Source of the DNA: Zygnema cylindricum
Taxonomy: Eukaryota; Streptophyta; Zygnematophyceae; Zygnematales; Zygnemataceae
NCBI GenBank assembly: GCA_037447655.1
Contig: JBBHKE010002729.1
Span: forward strand, 64,001-124,000
Reading direction: 5' to 3'
DNA: 60,000 bases
The position numbers and the translations under genes are program-made. The notes under the pieces are model-generated. The model was not told the DNA's origin. It ran no database searches and was given only the letters and a program-made list of their open reading frames with translations. Shown here piece by piece: positions 1-11,930 of the stretch (positions within the stretch are counted from its first letter, which is position 1; each line of letters begins with the position of its first letter).

Positions 1-1087
1 TCGTGGAATTTCGACCTCATTTTTCGCCTCCAACTCCTCATCCAAAAGGAGCTCATCGTCCTCGTCCTCGGATTCCGCCTCAAGTACCTGTGTGACAAGG
101 GCCTTTTTCTTTCCTCTCGGGGTACCACCGGTCTGCCCCTCCTTTAACCGAAGCTCGGTTAGCTTAGTGCACTCTGCCATATAGTGCCCCGGTTTCTTAC
201 AAAAATGACATAAACCTTTGGGAGCCCTTGGTTCGAATTCGTCGGCCTGTTTTTTCTGCTCCCTACCCCCATAGTTTCCGACCGGTTTTCGGGAATCCCT
301 GTTCCTCCAATCAGTGGCTGTTGCCAAGGCTTGGCCACTCTTTCCTCCCCTTCGGATCTCGATTGTATTCTCTTGAACTAGAATCATCCCTACCACTGAG
401 TTCCATATCCACCTTGAGTCAGGCAAGTCCTGCACACGGTAAACTATGTTCACGAACTCATCAGGTAACTTCATCAGTAAACAGTTAACCTTTTCTTTTT
501 CACTAAAATCTTTTCCCGCACTGTGTAGCTCCATGAAGAGTGTAGCAAGCTCATTGCAAAAATCCAACATATTTCCCCCTTTATATACATACTCCTTAAC
601 TTTCTGATCAGCCAACTGTTGTTGCTGAATCGTACCACTTCGGTACATCTCTATGAGAGCCATCCAAAGATCGGATGCCCTTTCTACCTGCAAATGAGGA
701 CATGCAAGTCCTTGAGTGAGATGGCGTAGGATGAAGTGCTTTGCCGCCATATTGTTGAAGTCCCAGGTTTCAGTATCATTCTCCTCGTTCCTCGGAATAG
801 GTGACATGAACGTCGAACCAGTTGCTATTGGTGTGGTCGTCTCCTTCTCCTTTCCTTTGTCCACCACCTCTCCTTCTTTTGTTTCCTCCGTTGAAGGTGG
901 ATCCTCTTTCCTGGTGAATCTGCTTCCTCCAAACCCTGGAGGAATTCCAAGACTTGATGGACGCCCCAATCGTCCACTCACTATCCCCCAAAACCTTTTT
1001 TCGCATAGAGCTCCTATCATCATACTTTCCCAGTATATGAAGCCAGCTCCATTAAAGATTGGTACCCTAGAGGGTGGGCCCATAACC
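1..1087 (-). pseudogene. Copia element E1: gag (decayed, runs off the window)
   Basis: This is the gag part of a Ty1/Copia polyprotein, read leftwards from the E1 LTR. The start ATG lies at the end of the LTR and the protein begins MEVSEFQVMGPPSRVP, the same start as every other copy of this family here. Near 168-213 the minus strand encodes a CCHC zinc knuckle (CHFCKKPGHYMAEC), the Gag nucleic-acid-binding motif. Between them lies UBN2-like Gag sequence homologous to E4 gag at about 27.2-28.0 kb. The frame is split by stops and shifts, so no full Gag can be made. Protease and the rest of pol lie beyond position 1. Confidence 0.8.
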
Positions 1088-2134
1088 TGAAACTCTGAGA
1101 CCTCCATAAGTCCTCAGAGTGGACAGCTTCCAAGAAGCCTCTAGGATAATCCTGACCCCTTTGTGTTTAAGCAAAAATAACTGCCACCCTGGCAGACAAA
1201 AACGCTGACCAACTTCACCCCTGTGAAGACAAGACTCCCGTGAGTCGATAGCAAAAAGAATCTCTGAATTTGCTCCCCTGAGCAGTAAGTTATGGAGGGT
1301 CAAAGTTGACCTTTTGTACAGAAGCTCTCTGGGAGAGAGGGTCCTATCTTCTAATTTTTCTAAGTCCTTTCCCTCTCACAGACTCTATCTACTGATGTAC
1401 GGAACCAATCAGATTTCAGTTCCGTACGTAAAAGTACAACTGCCGGTGTACTTTATGTACGGATATTGTACGATATGGCCTAAATGTCCACACGTGGAGT
1501 ATCCGGATTCGCTCCTTAAATCCTCGGAGATGCCGCGCTCCAATGTTACATCGCCACGTGTCATCCGATGTGGCGCTGCCCACAAACCGCCGAATTCTCC
1601 TTCCGCGATCTCGGCGCAATTTCCGGCCGTCCGATTAAACTCGTTTTTGATCGTAGCCGTAATAAATACATGCGCGGTATTTGTTTCGCTTCCGAAATCA
1701 ATGCGCGGTATTGATTTCATATCCGTACCGCAATTCGTACTTTTACAATTCCATATCTATGTGTCCCGTAAATAGTTATAGTTAAATGAATTATTCTACG
1801 TATATCTGTATAAATAATTATCGTACTATATACTATGCATCAGTACCACTAGACTTAACGGCTAAGGCTACCGGCTACCTCCTAGCTGTCGGCCGGCAGG
1901 TACCAGGATCAAATCCTGCCGCCGGCATATACCTTTTAGTCATTAATCCGTAGACTAATATAAATTTCCCGTAAACCTGAGGATAGCTTAGGTAGCCATG
2001 GCTCTAGCTTCCTCTCCAATTTCTCAGTGACTGCGACAAGTTTGAGAGTTGGAGAGAGAAGTTAGAGGTAGACTGCCTCGGCTTCTTTGTTTCTATTTAG
2101 ACCTAGAAAATACTTAAAACCATTAATTCCTACA
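1088..2134 (-). repeat. E1 5' LTR (Copia family)
   Basis: It begins TGTAGGAATTAATGG at 2134 and ends in CA at 1088, where the gag frame with its primer-binding site continues. It aligns along its length with the other LTRs of the family: the 'ttttctaggtc' start, a tRNA-like module, GAAAC dyad remnants, G-boxes, GTAC motifs and a purine-rich leader. The TATA position reads TGTACAAAA, so the core promoter looks damaged. Confidence 0.8.
1855..1940 (+). other. tRNA-like module in the E1 LTR, antisense to the element
   Basis: It contains GGCTAAGGCTACCGG (box A-like), the box B-like GGATCAAATCC at 1906-1916, and TTTT at 1934-1937 as a possible Pol III stop. The segment around box B can fold as a T-arm (CAGGAT/ATCCTG). 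The same module sits about 200-290 bases from the U3 start in every LTR of this family. It is not a complete tRNA gene. Confidence 0.5.
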
Positions 2135-2381
2135 TCGGTCGTGGGACATGCCTATGACTTCCATCCGAGAGGAGACGAATAAGTGAGCCTCCCATCCATA
2201 AGTAACTTTGGGCTCTCTTACAAACACGCTCCTCTTCTATTACCAGGGTGCCCGCGCGAAAAGATTGAGTAGAGAGAAAAAGAATCAACGCACTGTCGCT
2301 CCATGGATCGTGTTCAATTTTGTGATTCGTAGGAACTGCAAAACTGTAAATCATATGCGCTCCGGCCGATAGGGAGGCAAC
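2135..2381. other. Spacer between two head-to-head LTRs
   Basis: These 247 bases separate the outer ends of the E1 and E2 LTRs. I see no gene or recognisable repeat. It is probably the old insertion site or another worn repeat. Confidence 0.4.
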
Positions 2382-3447
2382 TGATATAGAAATTAATGGT
2401 TCTTTTAGTATTTTTTACGTCTAAAATGAAATGTAGAAAAGAAGTCGAGGAAGTCTGCCTCTAACTCCTATCTTCAAATCCCCCACTTGTCGGAGTCACT
2501 AAAGGTTGAAGAGGGAGCTAGAGCCATGGCTGCCTGTGTTGTCCAGAGAGAGACAGGCAATTGTTGTTGAAAAGAGGTAATTAATAGTTCACTTCTCTAT
2601 TTTAGTTATATTTTAAAGAGAGAGAGTGAGGATCAAAGGCACGCCATAGCGCCGCCATATTTAGAAAGTGGCAGATTTTGAAGTATATGATATTTTACCA
2701 AAATGTTGCCTAAGTCCAATTTCGAACTTGCAACCTCTAGATTCTACACAACTGGGCCCTTTAGCCATTAAGGCGCTACGAAATGATACACGTATTGGAT
2801 TTCAAAGATATATAAACATTAAAGCACTGGCTAATTAACACCAATTTAACGAAGAGGAACAATTCATGCACGTACAAGAATCTGAACCATGTAAAATATG
2901 TTATAATCGGACAGCCGCCATTGTAGCCGCCACCCGAAGTGAGCTTTTGGCGGCATTTGGAGATAGCGTCACGCGGTGCCACGTGGCGGCGCATTATTTG
3001 ATACCGGAGAAGATGGGAGGAGGAACCATGGCACCCAATTTGAGAGGTGTTACCTTGTAGACTATGTCGTACAATAGACGAACGATAAGTACATCGCCCA
3101 TTGTACCTTCTCCTATTATATAGTGTTCCTATTGGAGGGTTTAGTAGTAGGTAGTCGTGAGTAGGCAGACTAAGACTTAGTGATATTTAGGTACCTCTCT
3201 CTAAGAGAGCTAATAAATATAAAGGTCATTTTTGACCATCCATAACTTACTGCTCAAGGGAACAAATTCGAAGATTTTTTTTTGCTACAGACTCAAGGGA
3301 GTCTTGCCTTCACAAAGGTGAAGGTGGTCAGAGTTTTTTGTTTGTCAGGGTGACACTTATTCCTGCTGAAACACAAAGGGGTCAAGGTTATCCTAGAGGT
3401 TTCGTGTGAGTTGTCTACTTTGAGGACCTATGGAGATCTCAGAGTTG
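2382..3447 (+). repeat. E2 5' LTR (Copia family, divergent)
   Basis: It starts TGATATAGAAATTAATGG and ends just before GGTTATGGGCCCACC at 3448. It shares the G-box (CCACGTGG near 2980), GTAC motifs and leader with the family, but is one of the most worn copies. An antisense tRNA-like stretch lies at about 2695-2785. On the minus strand this has GGCTAAAGGG as box A, AGTTCGAAATT as box B and a following TTTT. Confidence 0.75.
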
Positions 3448-5632
3448 TAGGTTATGGGCCCACCCTCTAGGGTACCCATCTTCCATGGAACTGGCTTTAT
3501 ATACTAGGAAAGTATGATGACAAGGGCTCTATGTGACAAAAGGTTTTGGGGAATAGTAAGTGGACGGGTGAGGTGTCATCCAGTCTTGGGATCCCTCAGG
3601 GTTTACAGGAAGCAGATTCACTAGAGATGCAGATCCATTTCCAACGGAGGAGACAAAGGAATGGGAGATAGTGGACAAACGAAAAGAGAAGGAGAAGGTC
3701 ACACTAATAACAACCGGTTCAGCATTCATATCACCAATTCCGAGGGACGAGGAGAATGATACTGATACTTGGGAATACAACAATATGGCGGCAAATCACT
3801 TCATCCTCCGCCATCTTACTCAAGGGCTTCCATCTCCTCATTTGCAAGTGGAATGAGCATCCGATCTTTGGGTGACTATCATAAAAATGTACCAAAATCG
3901 TACGATTCAGCAAGAGTTGTTGGCTGATCAAAAAATAAACTTATTGTATACAATGGGGGGAAGATGTTGGATGTTGTAATGAGCTCGCAACACTTTTCAT
4001 AGAGCTAGAGAGTGCTGGACAGGTTGAAACTGAAAAGATGAAGGTTAACTACTTGCTCATGAAGTTACAAGATGAGTTCAAGAACATAGTCAACCGTGTG
4101 TAGGACTTGCCGGACTCAAGGTGGATATGGAATTCAGTGGTAGGGATGTTTTTCGTTCGGGAAAATACGATTGAGATCCAAAGGGGAGGAAAGAGTGGGG
4201 AAGCCTTGGCAGGTGGGACAGATTGGAGGAACAATGATTCTAGGAAACCGGTCGGAAATTATGGAGGGGGGGGGCAGAAAAATTAGACCGACGAGTTCGG
4301 ACCAAGGGCTCCTAAGGGTTTGTGCCACATTTGTAAAAAAACAAGGCATTATATGGCAGAGTACACTAAGTTAACCAAGCTTTGGTTAAAGGAGGGGCAG
4401 ACAGGTGGACCCCTGAGAGGGAAGAAAAAAGCCCTTGTGACACAGGTACATGAGGCGGAATCCTAGGACCATGACAATGTGCTCCTATTGGATGAGGAGT
4501 TTGAGGCAAAAAACGAGGTCGAAATTCCACGAAAGTAGAAATGTGCTTTCGGTGGATTGAAAGGTGAAGCAGGCTGGATTGTAGATTCAGGTGCCTCTAT
4601 GCACATGTGTAAGGATAAACACCTATTCACTTAGATAAGAAAGATTACCAGCGTAGAGATAGAGTACGGGGATGGGAGGATAGTCACTACTACTCTTGAA
4701 GGATCAGTAGATCTAAAAGTGTTACTAGAAGGAAAGACATCTATAGTTACATTCTCCAATGTATTGTTTATTCCGGAGTTGAACAAAAGCCTCATCTCTC
4801 AACTTTATTAGATGATAAGGGTTTTGATATTAACACTAGGATAGTAGTCTTTACTGCTAGTTTTGAGGAGGAAGTTTATTTCACAACTCAAAAAGGTAGC
4901 CAAGGGATGTTTAGGCTGATTTTAAGCAATGAAAAGAAAAAACTTTCTTATGCTGGTGTTCATGATATAATGAAGTGGCATAAGAGGCTTGGGCATGTCA
5001 ATCTAGATAAGTTAAGAGAGATGAAAAAGATGGGAGTAGTTGAAGGGATTCAATTCGGTGAGAATGAGAATCTAAGTGATTGTAGTGGATGTGCTCAAGG
5101 TAAAGCACACAGGTTACCCTTCCCAAAAATAGCCACCTATTATGGAGAAATGATTCTAGATTTAGTACACACGGATATTTGGGTACCAGCCAAAGTACCT
5201 TCACCTGGGGGGAAGAGATTTATGATGACTATCACTGATGATTTGTCTCGGTATTCCAGGGTGTATTTTTTGAAGGAATAAGTTAGAGGCTCAGGAATAT
5301 TTTAGACAATATAAAGCATGGAGTGAAAAACTCCATGAAACCCCAATCAAGAGAGTAAGGAGTGACAATTTTGGAGCGTATACCTCTGACCAGTTTGAGG
5401 ATTTTCTGAGGGAAGATGGAGTCCAACAACAAAATACAGTTCCAAAAAACTCGGAACTGAATGCGGTAGCTGAAAGATTTAATAGAACAGTTCGTGATAG
5501 TGCTTTAAGTATGTTATCGGATAAGAAGATAAGAAAAAGGTTTTGGGCCGAAACAATGAATTGTGTTAATTACCTCAAAAATATAGTTCTTACTTCAGCG
5601 GTAAAAGGACTAACACCTTATGAGAGATGGTG
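3448..5632 (+). pseudogene. Copia element E2: gag-protease-integrase remnant, 3' truncated
   Basis: Order of what can be read: Gag start (MEISEL, stop, VMGPPSRVP), a worn CCHC knuckle (LCHICKKTRHYMAEY, last Cys lost), the protease motif DSGASMHMC near 4590, a GAG-pre-integrase zinc region (WHKRLGHV ... CSGCAQGKAH, about 4975-5110), and the integrase core (HTDIW, then SDNFGAYTSDQ, then a degraded NAVAERFNR). Many stops and frameshifts break it. It ends abruptly inside integrase, just after TPYERW at 5632, where G1 LTR-like sequence begins. Reverse transcriptase, RNase H and the 3' LTR are missing. Confidence 0.8.
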
Positions 5633-7195
5633 TCGAGCGTTCCGGAGAACCGTGAAGGTTGGGTAAGAGGTTTGAACAGGTGTGCATAAGAACTTACATT
5701 CCACCCCAAATGTTGATGCTCCCTTGGATCCGTGACAATGCCCTTCTCTGATCCTTCCCCCATAGGGACAATGCATAGGTGATAATGAGGAATTGAGTGA
5801 AAAAGAAAAAGTATCTCGTACCCCCCCCCCCCCAAATTAGTGCTTATCCATTGGAAGCCCACTAAATGCTACACCCCCTACCACTCTCCAAAGAATAGAA
5901 AGGAAATACGAGACGTCTAATCCGACCCACAAAAAAAACGGAAAAATAACCAAAGACGAACACAAAAATGTTCAAATAACTCCCACGTAGAAATATAGAA
6001 ATAACAAATATCTGTTTTCTCAGATTAAACAATATCACCTTGCCCCAAAAAATGGAAATAAATATGGAAATAAATAAAAATGGTGAAGCGAGCTCACATA
6101 CCTCGGAGTACAAAGATGACAAAACTTCAGAAGAAGAAACTCTTCCAATGGCCTCGAAGACAGGTTTAAGATTCCCTCACCCCTCAGTTCCACCGTACGG
6201 ATCAGACTAGACTCTTCTAAGTTTCAAACAGCGAAAGTCCAAACCGCTCAAAAGAAAAGATAGTACCAAATACCCACTCGAGCTACGGTCTCCACAAAAG
6301 ACAATCCAAAACAAAGATGGCAATAGAGTCCACGACACAATGCAACAGTTTTCCAACAGAAAGATTCCTTTAATTCTCTAGGGGTTTTCTCAAGAGACAG
6401 TACTGAAAAAGCAACCTGTCTCCTTCAACCCCAAGAGCCTTATACAACCAAAGTTTGTCCTACAGCAGGTGCCAAAGTCAAAGCAATGCCAAAAGCCAAT
6501 CAGCGGCCAGCAATTGTTATTCTAATGACAGAAGAAAAAACATACTGTACTACACTCAGGGCAAAAAGTTAGACGACTGGCTCCGACTACATTGACAGCC
6601 AAAGGTCCTCCTATTGTACACTAGTAGGCAATAAAGTTATGAATTCACGTGAAACGCTTAACTTTGACCCTACGTCATAAATGCTTTGCCCATCCGTTGG
6701 GCCTGAACTAAAATCCTACTGACAGCTAACAGCAAGATCTACGCGACAATCCCAAAGGTTGCGGGCGGTTCCACCTTCTGCTAGAGCTACATAGAAAAGA
6801 TGCCATGTAATGGAGCCAACACCTTTGCACCGGACTAACTGCGTCGTTCGACCTTTGTTTAAGGTGAACTAAAGTGCGTAGTGCTCCAAGGTGAAAATAC
6901 AAAGATCTGATCTTGCTTGTTGTCCTCCCCTTCTCCGTACGCTGGTGTTTGTACAAGGTGGGATGAGGCCCAGGAACATTTGGGAGTGCAAATGTATTGA
7001 AGATGCACACGAGCTTGATAGATGTCGAGCGTGCCCAGGAACCGTGAGGATTGGGTAAGAGGTCCGAGGAGGTATGCATAAGAAACCTGCATTACACCCC
7101 AAATGTTGATGATCCCCTAGATCCGTGACAATGCCCTACCGTTTCCTAGTGATATGAGGGGTGATGAGGTTGAAAGAAAAGTTTCGTACCCCCCC
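5633..7195 (-). repeat. G1 3' LTR block with a repeated end
   Basis: The stretch 5836-7021 is homologous to the LTR copy at about 32455-33612 on the same strand. A segment of about 170-200 bases occurs twice, at 5633-5835 and 7022-7195. Each copy carries a G-run (polypurine-tract-like on the minus strand) followed by GTACGA and a shared U3-like sequence. The simplest reading is G1's 3' LTR (7195 to 5836) followed by the polypurine tract and start of a second, truncated LTR. Exact LTR ends are uncertain because no clean TG/CA pair stands out. Confidence 0.55.
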
Positions 7196-7201
7196 AGATT
7201 T

Positions 7202-7459
7202 CTAGTCCCTGACTAAGAGGAGATAATAGCCGCCAAATTCGCAATCCCCACAGAACCACGAATTTGCGGGTTGAGAGCGGGGCTCCCAATTTAGCGGTAG
7301 GCAGTAATCATGCCACCCCAGGTGACAAATTTCACACATCAACAAGAGGTCGAGTATGGAAAACACATCGCAGGCAAAGGAACAAAAGGGTGGGTTTGCA
7401 AAGTAAGTGAGGTGGAAGGTGGGTTCGTCCTCTAGCCCTCGCGGATGGCAAAGGGCCAC
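7202..7459 (-). pseudogene. G1: PHD-like zinc finger at the 3' end of pol
   Basis: The minus strand encodes CDVFSILDLLLMCEICHLGW followed by HDYC and, further on, WFCGDC. This matches the PHD pattern CxxC, CxxC, HxxC, CxxC with GW before the His; only the second Cys is lost (Phe). PHD fingers read histone H3 tails, usually lysine 4. Here the finger lies downstream of the integrase, where chromoviruses carry a chromodomain, so a targeting role is a reasonable inference. Frames between integrase and this finger are shifted, so I cannot show that it was one continuous polyprotein. The copy is decayed. Confidence 0.6.
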
Positions 7460-7545
7460 ATTGATCTAATTTATTTTATTTTTGCGGCCAAATTTCCCTT
7501 TTTAGGTAAAAACCCCTTTGTTAGAGACCTCTACTACTTTGGGAA

Positions 7546-8600
7546 TCACTCGTCCTGGCGAGATGTCCAAAGTATCCTTCTTCTGTGCATGCGAAACACA
7601 AAATCCTCCGGCACAAATCGCCGTTGCCGAGGGACATAATTGCCCCTCTGACGTTGGGAATACCAAAGTTGATCACTGTGCTGAGGAGCATGTAAATTGC
7701 CAATAGCCAGAGGTATTTCTCGGTGAAAAACCTTGGCCCTGTCGGCAATCAGTTTATCTACAATCCCCCGGTTGTCCATCTCCGAAGCACAACCGCCTGA
7801 GCCGATGCTGCTCCAGGTAGGATGGGATGTCGGCAGAAGATAATGAAGTAAGGGCTATAGGAGTGGAGAGATGTCTGCCTGCTAAACCTGTATCCCATGG
7901 CAATCCAAGGCACCCATCTGTCCAATTCCCCCAAATCCTCTTCCACTGCATATTTCAGTAGTGACCGCTTCACTGTCTGTACGCACCTCTTGGCGAAGCC
8001 GTCGGCTTGGGGGTGGTCTCGGCTGGTCAACCGGTGGTCAATGAGGCACTTCTCCAGAAGGTTAGAAAAATCTCCAGCAAATTTGGATTCCTGATTTGTC
8101 ATAACTTTGCCTGTTGCTCCGAATTGGGACAACACTCTCTGCAAGAATGCGTCCATGATTGCTTTGGACTCCTTTCGGGGAAAAACCACCAATTTTATCC
8201 ATTTGGAGAAGTGTTCAATCATTACGAGAACAAAAAGATTTCCTCTCCAGCTGGTTGGAAGTGGTACCAACAGATCCAGTGAACATCTGTAAAATATCCC
8301 TCGGATGGGGAGGGAGTGAAGTTTTGTTCCACCCTTACTCTCAAAGGCAACTTTCACGCGGTCACAGAAAAGGCAGGAGTCCATCACAAGGTTGACTTGG
8401 GCCGGCAACCCATGCCACCAGTACGACCCAGTGACCAGTGAGGTGGTCCGTTTCTGTCCGAAGTGCCTGCATTGCTAGTGAAGACGAAAAAGGAGGGTTT
8501 CTCAATCTGCCGAAGGAAGAACCACTTTCCTCGTCCCATCGGCCTATTTTTGGAGAAGAATGCCTCGATCCCATTCATACGGCGCTATTTGAGACTGAAC
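7546..8600 (-). pseudogene. G1: integrase (catalytically dead)
   Basis: An upstream degenerate HHCC zinc region (about 8390-8530, ending CLFCDRVK) precedes the core at about 7800-8350. SLDLLVPLP supplies the first acidic residue. The second catalytic Asp is Asn (VMTNQESKF) and the catalytic Glu is Lys (QADGFAKRCVQ). With an intact D,D,E triad the enzyme would join element cDNA to host DNA; with two of three residues changed it cannot. Downstream, 7546-7779 holds C-terminal integrase sequence (RRFVPEDFVF) in a shifted frame. Confidence 0.85.
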
Positions 8601-9058
8601 ACGGGATAAGTGAATTCTGACCTGGTGAGGAAGAGGGGAGCCGATCTGGATGGACTGAAGGGAATTGGTATCATTCCAAATATCCTTGCGGCCGGCTCCA
8701 ATGGGAGCCTGGCCCTCGACATCTGCAGCAAAAGTTGATAATTCCCCTTCAGCACGAGGTAGCCAAATAAAGGCAGAGGAAGCCCGGATAAGTCCCAGGC
8801 TTAACTCCGAGTTTTCATCGTGCCTAGCCCTGGTAGAGACTTTGATGGAAGGGTGTGGATTCTTGCTGAGTCCGTCTGCATTCCCTTGAATCTCCCCTAC
8901 TCAGTGGATGATGCTGAAATCGTATTCCTGCAAGATGAGAACCCATCTGACCAGCTTGCCGGTCAACTTACTGTTCTCCATTATCCATTTGAGGGGCTAG
9001 TGATTTGTAATAATCGTGAAGTGTACTCGATAGAGGTAAAGCCTAAAATGCTAGATTG
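8601..9058 (-). pseudogene. G1: distal RNase H and linker to integrase
   Basis: The minus strand encodes FTIITNH, stop, PLKWIMENSKLTGKLVRW and NADGLSKNP, the standard Ty3/Gypsy RNase H end (TDHQPLKW ... NADALSR). In-frame stops occur. It joins exactly to the sequence at 10918 once E3 is removed: GELLAAV plus TGG GCA ATC gives ELLAAVWAI, a conserved Gypsy string. Confidence 0.85.
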
Positions 9059-9063
9059 CCCAT

Positions 9064-10229
9064 TGAAACTTTGTGTGCTCCATTGCCCACAAAAATCGCA
9101 AATCCAAAAGAAGCTAATCTAGATAGTGTCGACTCCAAGTTGTCATAAACCGAAATGACTAACCCTTTGACAATCACAAACCCATTATAGCTTCACTGTT
9201 GTGAAATAAGACTTTCTTTGTGCTCAGTTCCAACACAGAATGCAAAGTTAGAATATGAGTTTTGGACACATTCACCCACTTTGACTTTCCCTTAGAAATA
9301 CAACCACCCTAGCAAAATAAAACTCTGAAAAATTACACCCTTGTGTAGCCTGGACTCCTTTGAGTCCGCAGCAAAAAGAATCACTGAAAATGGTCAAGTT
9401 AATTGATAGTTATGAATTGTCAAATATGACCTTTTGTATAGGAGCTCTCTCGAAGAGAGGCTGCTACCTACTAAATTTTCTAACTCCTATCTCTTTCTAA
9501 AACTTTATCTACTGACGTACGACACCAATCAAATTAGTGTATCGTACAGAAAAGTACAGGTGCCGGTTACGACATGGCCAAAATGTCGACACATGTTATA
9601 TCCGGATTTGTTCTCGTAACCTCCGGAGTTGCCACGATCTAATGTCATTGTGCCACGTGTCATCTTATGTGGCCATGATCGCAAACCGCAGCGATTCTTT
9701 TCCGCGATCTCGGCATCCTTCTCGGCCGTCCGATCAAAACTAGATTTCAATCGTAGCCGTCATAAATACTTGCGCGGTATTTGTTTCGCTATCGAAACAA
9801 AATGCGCGGTATTTGTTTCTTCTCCGTACCGTACTCCGTACTCTACATAACTGAATCTATGCATCCCGAATAAATTTTCAGTTGAATGAATTATTCTACG
9901 TGTAAGTCTTTATATAATTATCAAACCCTATATCATTTAACACTAGTCTTAAACCAAACGGATAAAGCTAACGGCTAGGTTGACAAACGCTGGGTACCCG
10001 GATCAAATCTAGGGTCCGTCAAAACCTTTTAGGTAACTCTATCAAGATTTGCCTTCCTGTCCTCTTTGGACAGCCTAGGCAACCATCGATCTAACTCTTC
10101 AAGTCTTCAGTGACTGCGACAAGTGTGGGGACTTGAGTGAAGAGTTAGAGGCAAGCTGTCAGTGTCTCCTCTTTGCCTTTTATTTTAGAATCTCTAGACC
10201 TAGAAAATACTTGAATTTCAACACCTCCC
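9064..10229 (-). repeat. E3 3' LTR
   Basis: It runs from TGTTGAAATTCAAG at 10229 to TTTCA at 9064, and still carries the end of the family's Gag start (ATGGAGCACAC...). A polypurine tract (AAAATAAGGGAG on the minus strand) lies immediately upstream. The dyad TTTGTTTCG-CTAT-CGAAACAAA is well kept near 9780-9805. An antisense tRNA-like module with GGATCAAATCT at 10000-10010 and TTTT at 10027-10030 is present. Confidence 0.85.
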
Positions 10230-10860
10230 TTATTTTCTAGTCTACTTTACTTTCAACCCCAATCAAAAACAACAAATATATATATTATTTTTTTTTTCAT
10301 TTTTCCTTCATGAAGCTTCAAGTGAATACCTTTATATTTAAAAAAGTGTATTAGATGACCAAAAATAATTTCATCTTGTCGATCATACATTTTATTTTGC
10401 ATGCCACTTTTCATAAAGCCGAGCAAATACTTTATCCACCTCCTCCCCTTTTCATCCAACCAAAATCCACTTTCATTTTTGCATTTACAACAGTCAGCCC
10501 CATCCCCAATCTGCAACACATACTCGGATGATAACCCTTTTACAGACACATCTTCACAAGCGACATCACACCAAGTAGTGATGTCAAATCCACCCCCGTC
10601 AAATATTCCCAAAAATCACTAGTCCTCACTAAGTTCCGCATAAAATCTACATCTTCCGAACTCATATCTTTATCCATCATTATTATCTCATTTTCTGAAT
10701 TTACCTCACTCTCTCCTTTGGAATTCTTTCAGCAATCACTTTCCATTTTTACTCCCAAAATATATTTCTCCTCGCCTAAACCTATAATCGAATATTTCTC
10801 TTCTCCCCTATCCTTTGAAACCCCCTCTTGATTTATTTCCCCCCTTTCCCCGGAATCCTC
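10230..10860 (-). pseudogene. E3: Copia RNase H and 3' end remnant
   Basis: The minus strand reads FDITTWCDVACED ... EYVLQIGDGADCC, clearly related to TDITTWSDASYGDPP ... GYVLYVREGACCW in E5. The region then decays into AT-rich sequence before the polypurine tract at 10230-10243. It is non-functional. Confidence 0.7.
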
Positions 10861-10917
10861 TCCTCTTTGCCTTCTATTATACAATCTGTAGACCTAGAAA
10901 ATACTTGAATTTCAACA

Positions 10918-11178
10918 CTTATACTGCTGCGAGTAATTCCCCGTGATAACTGTTGTAATTCCCCTCGGCTCTGTTATTACTCCGGCTTGCGTGTGCCACT
11001 TCGTACTGCGCCCCTGCATCGTCCAATTGAGACAACACTGCTCCCAATCCGAAACTGCTCCAATCAGTATAAAGGAGGAAAATTCGCTGGTGATCGGGCA
11101 TCTGGAGCGCAAGATGCCGCTTCAGGAAATCTTTCATGAACTGGAAAGCGATCTATTGTTCTTCTGCCCACTGCCACT
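10918..11178 (-). pseudogene. G1: proximal RNase H
   Basis: The minus strand encodes LYTDWSSFGLGAVLSQLDDAGAQ and NYNSYHGELLAAV, the N-terminal half of a Ty3/Gypsy RNase H (YTDAS ... GAVLSQ ... YS..E.ELLA). It is cut by E3 right after AAV. The usual catalytic D (TDAS) reads TDWS, keeping the Asp. Confidence 0.8.
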
Positions 11179-11930
11179 TTAGTCTATTCGCAATAACTGA
11201 CTCAATCGTTGGGCATGGCTACTGAATTCGGGAATAAACCTCCGGTAACAGTTGGCCAGTCCCAAGAAAGTGCGAAGGGCCGAAATGTCCTGCGGGGGTG
11301 GAAGGGCGTCAAGGGCTGCCACCTTAACCATGTGGGGACCCACTGTCATACGAGTCACCTCATGACTTAGATAAATGATTTTCTGACCCCAAAGATGCCC
11401 TTTCCCGGATGACACTTCAAGTCCGCCGCTCGGAGAGCCAGGAGAACGATATATATATGCTCCAAGTGTTCTTTGAATGTCAGGAGAAAATAATCACATT
11501 GTCGATCTAAAACCGTGCGCAATCAATTCCCCGAAGGGCCTCGTCCATAACCCGTTGGAATTTGCCAGGTGCATTTTTGAGGCCAAATGGCATGAACAGC
11601 CACTCATACAACCTAGATCCTGCCCAAAAAGCCGTCCTCTTGCGATGCTTTGGCTCCATTGCAATCTCGTGGAATCCATTCTTCATATCCAACGTGCCGT
11701 AAATGGTGGCCCCAGCCAGAGTGTCGAAGATCTCTTTTGGGGTGGGCATGGGATAACGGTCGGAGACAATTGCCGCGTTGAGCATCCGATAGTCCCCACA
11801 CATCCGCAAGTCCACCGTTTTCTCATATGAGTCTTTCTTTGGCGTGAGCACTGTTGGAGAGGCAAACCCATGTAGCCATGTTTTTTCCTCCACCAACCTC
11901 GCGTCCACCAAAGTGTGCACCTTTGCGGTG
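11179..11930 (-). pseudogene. G1: reverse transcriptase (active site lost)
   Basis: The minus strand carries the Ty3/Gypsy RT series: GFASPTVLTPKKD, CGDYRMLNAAIVSDRYPMP, YGTLDMKNGFHEIAM, KRTAFWAG, LFMPFGLKNAPGKFQRVMD. The catalytic YIDD box (about 11495-11509) reads stop-I-D-N. The Tyr codon became TAG at 11507-11509 and the second Asp became Asn, so no activity is possible. After this come the connection motifs LSHEV and LRTFLGLANCYRRFIPEFS. The intact protein would copy element RNA into cDNA. Confidence 0.9.

Larger units (their letters stand above)
9064..10917 (-). mobile_element. Copia copy E3, internally deleted, inserted in G1 RNase H
   Basis: On the minus strand it runs from an LTR stub (10917-10861, first 57 bases only), through an RNase H/3' end fragment (10860-10230), to a full 3' LTR (10229-9064). 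Flanking pentamers are CCCAT (9059-9063) and CTTAT (10918-10922), a degraded target-site duplication. Removing the element restores the G1 frame. Gag, integrase and reverse transcriptase are deleted. Confidence 0.85.

Noticed and set aside
228-488. Plus-strand frame beginning near 228
   Set aside because: It is the shadow of the minus-strand Copia gag and has no similarity of its own that I can see.
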